A stretch of DNA of 64,000 nt from Odontesthes bonariensis (Eukaryota; Chordata; Actinopteri; Atheriniformes; Atherinopsidae). The stretch is from positions 379,501 to 443,500 of the forward strand of contig NC_134507.1 of assembly GCF_027942865.1 (NCBI RefSeq). The letters are read 5' to 3'. The notes beneath the pieces are model-generated. The model ran no database searches. It had not been told where the DNA came from and worked only from the letters and a program-made list of their open reading frames with translations. Shown here in pieces: positions 1 to 11,408 of the stretch. Every line of letters starts with the position of its first letter. Positions within the stretch are counted from its first letter, which is position 1. The translations under genes were made by a program, and so were the position numbers.

Positions 1-165
1 ACGCGTTGTGATGAGACTCAGCAGATCGTAGAGTCCCGTCCTTTATTAAAGACTTGGACTCGTTGTGATGAGACTCGGAGGAACTGAGTCCCGTCCTTTA
101 GTAAAGACTCGGACTTGTTGTGATGAGACTCAGTTCCTGAGTCCCGTCCTTTAGTTCTTCTTCAG
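1..165. repeat. Short tandem repeat, about 60-bp unit, 2.7 copies
   Basis: The segment TTGTGATGAGACTC followed by AGTCCCGTCCTTTA recurs about every 57-62 bases from the window edge. It may be the end of a longer array that starts outside the window. No coding potential was recognised. Confidence 0.7.
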
Positions 166-508
166 CCAGCCTCACCAGAGGAATGCAGTGACTCATGCTC
201 CCAGCCGCCTGCACACTCTCAGGCATTAAACGGCCACCTGTTGCCTTCCTTTCTCACACACACTCCCCTCATTCTTCTCTTTCTGGAGCTGAAATAAAAG
301 CGTGAGCGCTCTGGTATGCCGGCCGGCTGTAATCCTGGCGTGTCGGGTCTTGTCTGAGCCCAGCTTCCTCGCTGTAATCTCTGGAAAATGATCCCGCTCC
401 GAGTTTCCCGCCTGACTGTCGATGCGTGGGCGGAGCCGGAGGTCCGTCTCCACGGCAACGGGCCGAACCAAGCACCAGCTGGAAGGGGAGGAGCTGAGGA
501 AGAGCTGG
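166..508. other. Unique sequence upstream of dlk2
   Basis: Non-repetitive, moderately CpG-rich sequence containing GGGCGGAGC near 427 (GC-box-like) and GTCTCCACGGCAAC near 447, which resembles an RFX X-box with one mismatch. It could be part of the dlk2 promoter, but no transcription start can be fixed from sequence alone. Confidence 0.3.
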
Positions 509-1066
509 GGGGGTTCTGGTCTGCTGGTGGTTCTGGTCTGCTGGTGGTTCTGGTCTGCTGGTGGTTCTGGTCTGTTGGTGGTTCTGGTCTGCTGGTGGTT
601 CTGGTCTGATGGGGGTTCTGGTCTGCTGGTGGTTCTGGTCTGCTGGTGGTTCTGGTCTGTTGGTGGTTCTGGTCTGTTGGTGGTTCTGGTCTGCTGGTGG
701 TTCTGGTCTGATGGGGGTTCTGGTCTGCTGGTGGTTCTGGTCTGCTGGTGGTTCTGGTCTGATGGGGGTTCTGGTCTGCTGGTGGTTCTGGTCTGCTGGT
801 GGTTCTGGTCTGTTGGTGGTTCTGGTCTGTTGGTGGTTCTGGTCTGCTGGGGTTTCTGGTCTGCTGGTGGTTCTGGTCTGCTGGTGGTTCTGGTCTGTTG
901 GTGGTTCTGGTCTGCTGGTGGTTCTGGTCTGTTGGTGGTTCTGGTCTGATGGGGGTTCTGGTCTGCTGGTGGTTCTGGTCTGTTGGTGGTTCTGGTCTGA
1001 TGGGGGTTCTGGTCTGTTGGTGGTTCTGGTCTGTTGGTGGTTCTGGTCTGATGAGGGTTCTGGTCC
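509..1066. repeat. 17-bp minisatellite upstream of dlk2
   Basis: About 33 copies of GGTTCTGGTCTGCTGGT, with the C/T/A at position 13 as the main variant. Because 17 is not a multiple of three, several frames stay open on both strands and give spurious peptides (GGSGLLVVLVCWWFWSA-type). It is not a gene. Confidence 0.95.
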
Positions 1067-1219
1067 CCTCATCATAGGAACACCTCTGATCCCACCTGGT
1101 CCAGACGAGCCTGAGACGCGGTGCTGAAGGGAGCCTGCGTCCCGATCTCAGCTTTCATTCAGCGCCGTATGTTTCTGTAAACCGGGTCAGCGCCTCACCT
1201 CCTGCGTCTTCTGTTTCAG

Positions 1220-1718
1220 GCCGCCATCCAGGCCGCCGTGCAGGCCGCCGTCCAGGCGCCCTCCAGGCCGCCCTCCAGGACGCCGTGCAGGCCGCCGTCC
1301 AGGCGCCCTCCAGGCCGCCCTCCAGGCCGCCCTCCAGGACGCCGTCCAGGCCGCCGTCCAGGCGCCCTCCAGGCCGCCCTCCAGGCCGCCCTCCAGGACG
1401 CTGTCCAGGCCGCCGTCCAGGCCGCCCTCCAGGACGCCGTCCAGGCCGCCGTCCAGGCCGCCGTTCAGGCCGCTGTCCAGGCCGCCCTCCAGGCCGCCCT
1501 CCAGGACGCCGTCCAGGCGCCCTCCAGGCCGCCCTCCAGGACGCCGTCCAGGCCGCTGTCCAGGCCGCCCTCCAGGACGCCGTCCAGGCCGCCGTCCAGG
1601 CCGCCGTCCAGGCCGCTGTCCAGGCCGCCATCCAGGACGCCATCTAGGACGCCATCCAGGCAGTCATCCAGGCCGCCATCCAGGCCGCCATCCAGGCAGT
1701 CATCCAGGCCGCCGTCCA
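1220..1718. repeat. GCC-rich 12/11-bp minisatellite abutting the dlk2 start codon
   Basis: Roughly 40 units of GCCGCCGTCCAG with GCGCCCTCCAG and GACGCCGTGCAG variants. The array is preceded by a good splice acceptor (CTTCTGTTTCAG ending at 1219) and runs to within 2 bases of the dlk2 ATG. It would therefore be 5' UTR if that acceptor is used. The open frames through it are by-products of the repeat. Confidence 0.9.
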
Positions 1719-1719
1719 C

Positions 1720-4700
1720 ATGCCGGCGCGCAGAGCTGCGGCCGCCCTGCTGCTGCTGACCTGCGGCCTCGGCCTCGTGGCCCCGCCCTGCACCGCTGAA
1801 GGTAGGTCACATGATCACCGACCCGAACACATTCAACCTGCTCTCAGGGAAACGCTGCTGGGAACGGATCAACCATCTTTATCTGGTCACATGACCCAAG
1901 TCCAACCAGGTCGGTGGTGACAGACGGAACCAGAACTTTCTGTCAAATATTCACAGACGCACTGACTGGTTAAAATGTGAAGAAGGTTCAGCAGGTACTG
2001 ACGGTTCTGATGACCCAGAACCTAGGGTCATCAGAACCCAGGGTCACAATTTCTCTGGACCTTCAGTCCGGCTCCTGAAAGCTGTGGCCTAATGTTACTC
2101 TTTGGGGCGTTCGGGTGTCAGCAGTCAGGACGCGCCTCAGGTCAGCGGTGGGTCATCGGGCCCCGGGCCAGGCGGCGTTCGGCACGCGACCTCGGCGTGG
2201 CGTTTGGCGTGTGGCGTCGCTGTTTGTTGTTCCAGCAGCGATGGCTGCTGAAATCCAGAGGAGGATTCTTCAGTTTCAGTTTCCTTTGAAAACATTCCAG
2301 CCGACACTCGATCCCCCGCAGCCTCAGATCACTCCGAGGTCAGAGGTCAGAGGTCAGGGTCTGTGTTCCCAAACACGTGCCAGATATTCCTGCTAAAACA
2401 CTTCCTGTCTGTCTGAAGAGAAAGAGGAAATCTGTCCTGTAAACTGCAGGAGAAACTGAGCTTTTCCACAGAACTGAGCTTCAGTTTGAACAAAGAGAGT
2501 CACCGAAATCTCTTTAAAGATATTTAAAGTCCACTCCTTTAAATAAGCAGACTGGACTCTGAGTTGTTGGGCGTACAGGGTTCTGGACAGCTGGGCCCAA
2601 AACAAGTCAAACCTTAAATTTCACAGCAGTTCAGGAGCAACTTCTGCTCCGGTCTCATTTCTGTTACTCTGATGTCACAAACAGAACAAACTGGTTCCTG
2701 GATGGATGATGATAAACCTCCTGTCAGCCTCAGTCTCTGATGCGTTGTCTCCTTCTTTTTCCTGCAGAAAGCGACTGCAGCTGCAGCCTCACCAACAGCC
2801 GCTGTGACGAGTATGGAGTCTGCAGGTGTGACATCATCAATCAGTCATTCAGTGATCAATACATTCCTCTGCTCAGTGTCTCTGTTGGAGTACGGAAAGC
2901 AGGATGGGTCAAATTCAACTGCTCGATTAAGAAAATATTCTGAGATTCTGTTTGATCCCAAAGTTTCATTCATCTTTCCTTGTTTCCTGCTTTTAGCTTC
3001 CAGCTCATTTCCTCTGCGTCTCCTCCTTGTTTCCAGGTGTGACCCCGGCTGGGATGGCGAACGCTGCGACCGCTGCGTGCCGATGCCCGGCTGCGTGCAC
3101 GGTTCCTGCCTGCAGCCGTGGCAGTGCAGCTGTGAGCCGGGCTGGGGAGGCCGGTTCTGTGACAAAGGTGAGACGTCACCTGTCCCACGAGGTCTTCATT
3201 CCTGAGGACGCATTAAACCCAATGAGGTCACTTCCTGAAAGCCAATGAGGTCACTTCCTGAGGACGCATTAAACCCAATGAGGTCACTTCCTGAAGATGC
3301 ATTAAACCCAATGAGGTCACTTCCTGAGGACGCATTAAACCCAATGAGGTCACTTCCTGAAGATGCATTAAACCAAATGAGATCACTTCCTGAAACCCAA
3401 TGAGGTCACTTCCTGAAACCCAATGAGGTCACTTCCTGAGGACGCATTAAACCCAATGAGGTCACTTCCTGAAACCCTATGAGGTCACTTCCTGAGGACG
3501 CATTAAACCCAATGAGGTCACTTCCTGAAACCCAATGAGGTCACTTCCTGAGGATGCATTAAACCCAATGAGGTCACTTCCTGAAACCCAATGAGGTCAC
3601 TTCCTGAGGACGCATTAAACCCAATGAGGTCACTTCCTGAAACCCAATGAGGTCACTTCCTGAGGACGCATTAAACCCAATGAGGTCACTTCCTGAAGAT
3701 GCATTAAACCAAATGAGATCACTTCCTGAAACCCAATGAGGTCACTTCCTGAAACCCAATGAGGTCACTTCCTGAGGACGCATTAAACCCAATGAGGTCA
3801 CTTCCTGAAACCCTATGAGGTCACTTCCTGAGGACGCATTAAACCCAATGAGGTCACTTCCTGAAACCCAATGAGGTCACTTCCTGAGGATGCATTAAAC
3901 CCAATGAGGTCACTTCCTGAAACCCAATGAGGTCACTTCCTGAGGATGCATTAAACCCAATGAGGTCACTTCCTGAAACCCTATGAGGTCACTTCCTGAG
4001 GACGCATTAAACCCAATGAGGTCACTTCCTGAAACCCTATGAGGTCACTTCCTGAGGACGCATTAAACCCAATGAGGTCACTTCCTGAAACCCAATGAGG
4101 TCACTTCCTGAGGATGCATTAAACCCAATGAGGTCACTTCCTGAAACCCAATGAGGTCACTTCCTGAAGATGCATTAAACCCAATGAGGTCACTTCCTGA
4201 GGACGCATTAAACCCAATGAGGTCACTTCCTGAAGATGCATTAAACCAAATGAGATCACTTCCTGAAACCCAATGAGGTCACTTCCTGAAACCCAATGAG
4301 GTCACTTCCTGAGGACGCATTAAACCCAATGAGGTCACTTCCTGAAACCCAATGAGGTCACTTCCTGAGGACGCATTAAACCCAATAAGGTCACTTCCTG
4401 AGGATGCATTAAACCCAATGAGGTCACTTCCTGAAGATGCATTAAACCCAATGAGGTCACTTCCTGAGGACGCATTAAACCCAATGAGGTCACTTCCTGA
4501 AGATGCATTAAACCAAATGAGATCACTTCCTGAAACCCAATGAGGTCACTTCCTGAAACCCAATGAGGTCACTTCCTGAGGACGCATTAAACCCAATGAG
4601 GTCACTTCCTGAAACCCAATGAGGTCACTTCCTGAGGACACATTAAACCCAATAAGGTCACTTCCTGAGGATGCATTAAACCCAATGAGGTCACTTCCTG

Positions 4701-7700
4701 AAGATGCATTAAACCAAATGAGATCACTTCCTGAAACCCAATGAGGTCACTTCCTGAGGACGCATTAAACCCAATAAGGTCACTTCCTGAAACCCAATGA
4801 AGTCACTTCCTGAAACCCAATGAGGTCACTTCCTGAAACCCAATGAGGTCACTTCCTGAAACCCAATGAGGTCACTTCCTGAGGACGCATTAAACCCAAT
4901 AAGGTCACTTCCTGAAGATGCATTAAACCAAATGAGATCACTTCCTGAAACCCAATGAGGTCACTTCCTGAGGACGCATTAAACCCAATAAGGTCACTTC
5001 CTGAAACCCAATGAAGTCACTTCCTGAAACCCAATGAGGTCACTTCCTGAAACCCAATGAGGTCACTTCCTGAAACCCAATGAGGTCACTTCCTGAGGAC
5101 GCATTAAACCCAATGAGGTCACTTCCTGAAACCCAATGAGGTCACTTCCTGAGGATGCATTAAACCCAATGAGGTCACTTCCTGAGGATGCATTAAACCC
5201 AATGAGGTCACTTCCTGAGGATGCATTAAACCCAATGAGGTCACTTCCTGAAACCCAATGAGGTCACTTCTTGAGGATGCATTAAACCCAATGAGGTCAC
5301 TTCCTGAAACCCAATGAGGTCACTTCCTGAAACCCAATGAGGTCACTTCCTGAGGACGCATTAAATCCAATGAGGTCACTTCCTGAGGATGCATTAAACC
5401 CAATGAGGTCACTTCCTGAGGATGCATTAAACCCAATGAGGTCACTTCCTGAAACCCAATGAGGTCACTTCCTGAAACCCAGTGAGGTCACTTCCTGAGG
5501 ACGCATTAAACCCAGCGAGGTCACTTCCTGAGGACGCATTAAACCCAATGAGGTCACTTCCTGAGGACGCATTAAACCCAATGAGGTCACTTCCTGAAAC
5601 CCAGCGAGGTCACTTCCTGAGGACGCATTAAACCCAGCGAGGTCACTTCCTGAGGACGCATTAAACCCAATGTGGTCACTTCCTGAGGATGCATTAAACC
5701 CATTGAGGTCACTTCCTGAGGATGCATTAAACCCAATGAGGTCACTTCCTGAAACCCAATGAGGTCACTTCCTGAAACCCAGTGAGGTCACTTCCTGAGG
5801 ACGCATTAAACCCAGCGAGGTCACTTCCTGAGGACGCATTAAACCCAATGAGGTCACTTCCTGAGGATGTATTAAACCCAATGTGGTCACTTCCTGAGGA
5901 TGCATTAAACCCATTGAGGTCACTTCCTGAGGATGCATTAATCCCAATGAGGTCACTTCCTGAAACCCAGTGAGGTCACTTCCTGAGGATGCATTAAACC
6001 CAATGAGGTCACTTCCTGAGGATGCATTAATCCCAATGAGGTCACTTCCTGAAACCCAATGAGGTCACTTCCTGAGGATGCATTAAACCCTATGAGGTCA
6101 CTTTCTGAGGATGCATTAAACCCAATGAGGTCACTTCCTGAGGACCCATTAAACCCAATGAGGTCACTTCCTGAAACCCAATGAGGTCACTTCCTGAGGA
6201 TGCATTAAACCCAATGAGGTCACTTCCTGAAACCCAATGAGGTCACTTCCTGAGGACGCATTAAACCCAATGAGGTCACTTCCTGAAACTCAATAAAGTC
6301 ACTTCCTGAGGACGCATTAAACTCAATGAGGTCACTTCCTGAAACCCAATGAGGTCACTTCCTGAGGATACATTAAACCCAATGAGGTCACTTCCTGAAA
6401 CCCAATGAGGTCACTTCCTGAGGACGCATTAAACCCAATGAGGTCACTTCCGAGGATGCATTAAACCCAATGAGGTCACTTCCTGAAACCCAATGAGGTC
6501 ACTTCCTGAAATAGAATGAGGTCACTTCCCGAAACCCAATGAGGTCACTTCCTGAGGATCCATTAAACCCAATGAGGTCACTTCCTGAAACCCAATGAGG
6601 TCATATCCTGAAACCCAATGAGGTCACTTCCTGAAACCCAATGAGATCACTTCCTGAAACCCAATGAGGTCACTTCCTGAAACCCAACGAGGTCCCTTCC
6701 TGAGGACGTATTAAACCCAATGAGGTCACTTCCTGAGGACGCATTAAACCCAATGAGGTCACTTCCTGAAATAGAATGAGGTCACTTCCTGACTACGTAT
6801 TAAACCCAATGAGGTCACTTCCTGAGAACGTATTAAACCCAATGAGGTCACTTCCTGAAACCCAATGAGGTCCCTTCCTGAGGACGCATTAAACTCAATG
6901 AGGTCACTTCCTGAAACCCAATAAGGTCACTTCCTGAGGACGCATTAAACCCAATGAGGTCACTTCCTGAAACCCAATGAGGTCACTTCCTGAGGACGCA
7001 TTAAACTCAATGAGGTCACTTCCTGAGGACGCATTAAACTCAATGAGATCACTTCCTGAAACCCAATGAGGTCACTTCCTGAGGACGTATTAAACCCAAT
7101 GAGGTATCGAATCGAATCAAATCGAATCAAATCAAATCAAATCGAATCGTTTCGAATCATATCGAATCGTTTCGAATCGAATCAAATCGAATCAAATCGA
7201 ATCATTTCGCATCGAATTGAATCAAATCGAATCGTATCGTATCATATCGTTTCGAATCGCATCGTTTCGTATTGAATCGTATTGTACCGTATTGTATCGA
7301 ATAGTATCGTTTTGAATCGTATCGTATCGCATCGCATCGTATCACATCGTATTGCATCGTATCGTATCGTATCGTATCAAATGTTATCTTATTGTATCGA
7401 ATAGTATCGTTTCGAATCGCATTGCATTGTATCGAATCGAATCGTATCGTATCATATCGTATCGTTTCGTATCGTATCGTATCAAATCGCATCGCATCGC
7501 ATCATATCGAATCGTATCGCATCGTATCGCATCGTATCTAACGTATCGTTTCGAATCTTATCGTATTGTATCGTATCGAATCGTATCGTCTCGTATTGAA
7601 TCGCAACGCATCGCATCGAATCGTATCGTATCTAATAGTATCGTTTCGAATCGTATCGTATTGTATCGAATCGAATCGTATCGAATCGAATCATATCGAA

Positions 7701-9972
7701 TAGTTTCGTATAGATTCGAATCGTATTGAATATTTCAGGTTCCTTCAGGTTTCGCTCTCTCATTGGACCTTTCTTTTTTGCTCTTTGTTTCCGTTGGCGA
7801 TCTTCTCTTTGAGAAGGCCCTTCTCCGTGCTGATGTGTGGCTTCTGGTTACAGATCTGAGCGTTTGCTCGCGGCAGCCGTGTCAGAACGGCGCCACCTGC
7901 GTGATGGAGGACAGCGGAGACTTCGCCTGTCTGTGTCCTGAAGGCTTCCACGGCCCGAGCTGCCAGCGGAGGACCGGACCGTGTCACCAGAGGAGGTGCG
8001 TGTTCCCGTCGCTGCCGACTCCAACTCGGAGATGTTTCCAAGCTCCGAGGGAGTTTAAAGACCATCTGAGGGAGTTTAAGGACTGTCTGAGGGGTTTAAA
8101 GACTATCTGAGGGAGTTTAAGGAGTATCTGAGGGGTTTAAAGACTATCTGAGGGAGTTTAAAGACTATCTTAGGGGTTTAAAGACTGTCTGAGGGGTTTT
8201 AAAGACCATCTGAGGGAGTTTAAGGAGTATCTGAGGGGTTTAAAGACTATCTGAGGGGTCTAAAGACTATCTGAGGGAGTTTAAGGACTATCTGAGGGGT
8301 TTAAAGACCGTCTGAGGGGGTATAAAGACCATTGGCGGGGTATAAAGACCGTCTGAGGGGGTTAAAGATCGTCTAACGTGGTATAAAGACCATTGAGGGG
8401 GTTTAAAGACAGTCTGAGGGGGTTAAAGATTGTCTAACAGGCTATAAAGACCATTGAAGGGGTTTAAAGACCGTCTGAGGGGGTATAAAGATCGTCTAAT
8501 GGGCTATAAAGACCATTGGCGGGGTATAAAGACCGTCTAACGGGGTATAAAGATCGTCTAATGGGCTACAAAGACCATTGAGGGGGTTTAAAGACCGTCT
8601 GAGGGGGTTAAAGATCATCTAACGTGGTATAAAGAACATTGAGGGGGTTTAAAGACCGTCTGAGGGGGTTAAAGACCGTCTGAGGGGGTTAAAGACCGTC
8701 TGAGGGGGTTAAAGATCGTCTAACGGGGTATAAAGACCGTCTGAGGTGGTTAAAGACCGTCTGAGGGGGTTAAAGACCGTCTGAGGGGGTTAAAGACAGT
8801 CTGAGGTGGTTATAAGACCATCTGAGGGGGTATAAAGACCATTGGCGGGGTATAAAGACCATTGAGGAGGTTTAAATGTCATCTAACGGGGTATAAAAAC
8901 CATTGAGGGGGTTTAAAGACCGTCTGAGGGGGTTAAAGATCATCTAACGGGGTATAAAGACCGTCTGAGGTGGTTAAAGACCGTCTGAGGGGGTTAAAGA
9001 CCGTCTGAGGGAGTTAAAGACAGTCTGAGGTGGTTATAAGACCGTCTGAGGGGGTTAAAGACCATTGGCGGGGGTTTAGATTGTCTAACGGGGTATAAAG
9101 ATTGCCCACAGACCACTTCAGCTGACAGTTGCTGCTTAAACACATGACGAAGCGCATTTGAGGGGTTTCAACCCTTCTTCTCGTCTCTCGGCTGCAGGTC
9201 TCCGTGTAGAAACGGCGGTCTGTGTGACGACGCTGATGGTTTCGCAGCAGAGCTGACGTGTAGCTGCCTCGCCGGCTTCACGGGCCCACGTTGCGAGCAC
9301 GATGTGGACGACTGTCTGATGATGCCGTGCGCCAGCGGCGCCACCTGCCTGGACGGCATCAACCGCTTCTCGTGCCTGTGCCCCGCCGGCTTCACCGGGC
9401 GCTTCTGCTCCATCAACCTGGACGACTGCGAGGGCCGGCCCTGCCTGCACGGCGGCCGCTGCCTGGACCGCGCCGGAGGCTTCCGCTGCGTGTGCCGGCC
9501 CAGCTTCACCGGAGCCACCTGTGAGACGCCGCTGAGGCGCCACAACGCCAGCTGGACCACGCTCGGGTGGGAAGGGGGGGGCCCGAGAAGCAGCGGTGGG
9601 AACAGCAGTCGTCATGGCGACAGGTCGGTGAAGGTGACGGTGAGTGAGCGCAGCGGCGCCGGCCTCTCCGGCGTGCAGTTCATCGTCGTGCTGGTGCTGG
9701 CCGGGACGACGCTGGGCGTGGTGGCGCTGACCGCCGCCCTCCTCCTGCAGAGTCACTGCCAGGACTGTGGCCACGCCCCTTGCTGGTCGTCCCCGCCATC
9801 ATCACAGGGAGGAGAGCCCAGCGGCCGGGGAGAGCCCAGCGGCCGGGGAGAGCCCAGCGGCCGGGGAGAGCCCAGCGGCCGGGGAGCGCCGCGTGGCGAG
9901 CAGGAGTGCCGCATCAGCTTCCTGAACGCAGCAGAACCACAGAAGAAGAAGCTCAACACGGAGGTCATTTAG
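1720..9972 (+). CDS. dlk2: Delta-like non-canonical Notch ligand 2 (dlk2), five coding exons
   Basis: Exons 1720-1801, 2768-2825, 3037-3167, 7854-7995 and 9198-9972 join in frame (1188 nt, 395 residues), all with GT-AG introns. Exon 1 encodes a signal peptide with a LLLL core ending near CTAE. Six EGF-like repeats follow (about residues 31-250), with the typical CxxGWxGxxC and GFTGxxC ends. One membrane segment lies near 296-321 and a tail of about 74 residues follows. There is no DSL domain, as in the DLK family. The string [12 protein letters not shown] in EGF5 and VDDCLM just before it match DLK2 as I remember the human protein, which is 383 residues. The family acts at the cell surface as an inhibitory Notch ligand. 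The tail holds four copies of an SGRGEP repeat and ends TEVI. DLK1 is the alternative, but EGF5 and the lrrc73 neighbour favour dlk2. Confidence 0.93.
3191..7105. repeat. 33/23-bp minisatellite in dlk2 intron 3
   Basis: About 140 units begin AATGAGGTCACTTCCTGA. They come in two lengths: 33 bases (with GGACGCATTAAACCC) and 23 bases (with AACCC only). The first, degenerate unit (3191-3215) starts 23 bases after the exon 3 donor. Every unit holds AGGTCA (nuclear-receptor half-site core) overlapping CACTTCCTG (ETS core on the other strand). The short open frames read [11 protein letters not shown]-type peptides and are not genes. Confidence 0.97.
7106..7735. repeat. ATCGN pentamer microsatellite in dlk2 intron 3
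   Basis: About 125 pentamers of ATCGA, ATCGT, ATCAA, ATCGC and ATCAT. The array directly follows the 33/23-bp array and ends about 120 bases before the exon 4 acceptor. Open frames on both strands (RIVSYRI or DTIRYDT peptides) are artefacts of the pentamer. Confidence 0.95.
8047..9110. repeat. 20-bp minisatellite in dlk2 intron 4
   Basis: About 52 units of GTTTAAAGACCGTCTGAGGG with ACTATC, TATAAAGACC and AACGGGG variants. The array begins about 50 bases after the exon 4 donor (7996) and ends about 90 bases before the exon 5 acceptor. Units containing TATAAAG look like TATA boxes, but nothing else suggests promoter function. Confidence 0.93.
9812..9883 (+). repeat. 18-bp coding repeat in the dlk2 cytoplasmic tail, four copies
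   Basis: Four perfect 18-base units (GAGAGCCCAGCGGCCGGG) keep the dlk2 frame and encode four copies of an SGRGEP hexapeptide. Low-complexity inserts in a cytoplasmic tail are usually tolerated, so copy number is probably polymorphic. Confidence 0.9.
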
Positions 9973-10324
9973 ACTGATGGGCGTGCGAGAAGAACACAGA
10001 GAAGGAGAGAAAGAGCCGGTCAGAGGTCGTGGTACCAGCTGGTGCAGCTCTGAACTGGGATCTCCCAGCATGCACCTGAACTGTGACGTCATCACAGCGC
10101 CGTCAGCTCATGGATGTATTATATTAACTAGATACCGGACCGCAAAATGGCCGCCGCCGATTTCAATGGAGTTGCTCCAAGGGCGTAATAATGGTGTTGA
10201 CATTGGTGGGCACAGAATTTGCCACTCCACCACCACCTAAGGTTGGGGGCACCTCATTTGTGTGGGGGTCCCGGGGGTCCTCCCCCAGAAACTTTTGTAT
10301 TTCTTAGATGCAATTTCCTGCATT
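9973..10324 (+). other. dlk2 3' UTR and an unclassified dispersed repeat-like segment
   Basis: The dlk2 3' UTR follows the TAG at 9970-9972. No AATAAA is visible before about 10470. From about 10118 the sequence changes character and contains a G/C palindromic stretch, GGGGTCCCGGGGGTCCTCCC. That looks like a dispersed transposon fragment, but I cannot name the family. Confidence 0.35.
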
Positions 10325-10328
10325 TTAA

Positions 10329-10710
10329 CCCCTTAACGCCTATTGTCGCACATATGCTACAAACCGTTTGACTCAATCAACCAGCTGAGCATCTTTATTC
10401 CTCCAATGCCGGTTAGTCCATATTCACTACGACCGCAAAGTGACGGACTTATTTCCTGTTGCAGATTTATATAAATAAATATGTAAAAAAAAAAAAGGGT
10501 GAATAAAAAAACATTGTGTTTTCACTGTTATATTACTGTGTTGTTGTTATCTTATTATTGACCATTATGCCTGTTGTCGCAAATTTGCAACATACCAAAA
10601 TTTCTATTTATTTTTTGTGCAAAAGTGAAATTAATAATCTCAGCATTATTTGCCAAACACACACAAAACATTTTTTTATATACAGCTATATAAATTCAGG
10701 CGTTAAGGGG
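10329..10710. mobile_element. Non-autonomous piggyBac-like MITE with TTAA target sites
   Basis: The ends are perfect 13-bp inverted repeats: CCCCTTAACGCCT at 10329-10341 and its complement at 10698-10710. They are flanked by TTAA at 10325-10328 and 10711-10714. TTAA target duplication with C-rich ends is the piggyBac hallmark. The 382-bp body has no transposase frame. A related internal motif, TTGTCGCA, occurs near the left end and again near 10574. Confidence 0.8.
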
Positions 10711-10775
10711 TTAACCAATTCTGGGGTGAATAATGTCGAATCCCATCTGATTCACAGCCCTCTGATTTTTTTTAA

Positions 10776-11404
10776 CCCTTTGTGCGATCTTAACATTGTG
10801 TTTACTCCCTTTGTCCTACGGGTCAGAAATGCCCCGCCCTACCAAAGCCCCAAAATAAAGCAACTCAATTTAATTTAAAATACAAAATCTATTTTGTATG
10901 ATGAAACCACCTGTTATTGATCTATTCAACTCAATTCAATTGTATTTTTTGTTACACAGTACAAAAAGACAATCACCAGTTTTCAGGATTACACTTTTTT
11001 TTTTAATTTTTTTTTTTTTTACCACAGACCAACTGTCAGTTGGACCAACAGTTTTCTTGTTTTCTCAGTTTTCTTTTACATAATAAAGGTTTATTATTGC
11101 TATTATATATATAAATGCGAAGTAATTACTTCTGAATTAATTATATTGAAAGGGAAATAAAAACTTCTTTCTGGTGTTTAAATGTTTTTATAATTTACGG
11201 GTCAAAAATGAGCCATAAGACAATCTTTGTACCCTAGTGGTGTACAGCCCACATGGAAACATAAACAAAAATAAAGTGTGACTTTTTCTAATGATGGGGT
11301 CCCTTTAGGAAAAGGCATAACATTTCAAGTTGGAAAAAGATAGTTTAAGGTGTTTTTTCTACAGCTAAACATGGTCGTGGGTCACTTTTGAGACAACAGG
11401 AGGG
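10776..11404. mobile_element. Probable second TTAA-flanked piggyBac-like element
   Basis: TTAA at 10772-10775 is followed by CCCTTTGTGCG. At the other end AACAGGAGGG precedes TTAA at 11405-11408. Internal ACGGGTCAGAAATG, ACGGGTCAAAAATGAG and CGTGGGTCACTTTTGAG motifs sit near the ends, as in fish TTAA elements beginning CCCTCCTGTTG. The terminal repeats are poor, so the boundaries are less certain than for the neighbouring element. Its short open frames have no recognisable product. Confidence 0.5.
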
Positions 11405-11408
11405 TTAA

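Noticed and set aside
3191-7105. CRISPR-like array of 33-bp repeats
   Set aside because: There are no unique spacers, units are head-to-tail, the host is a vertebrate, and the array lies inside a dlk2 intron.
10516-10878. A 120-codon plus frame in the piggyBac-like region
   Set aside because: AT-rich, crosses the end of the MITE at 10710, and has no recognisable domain.
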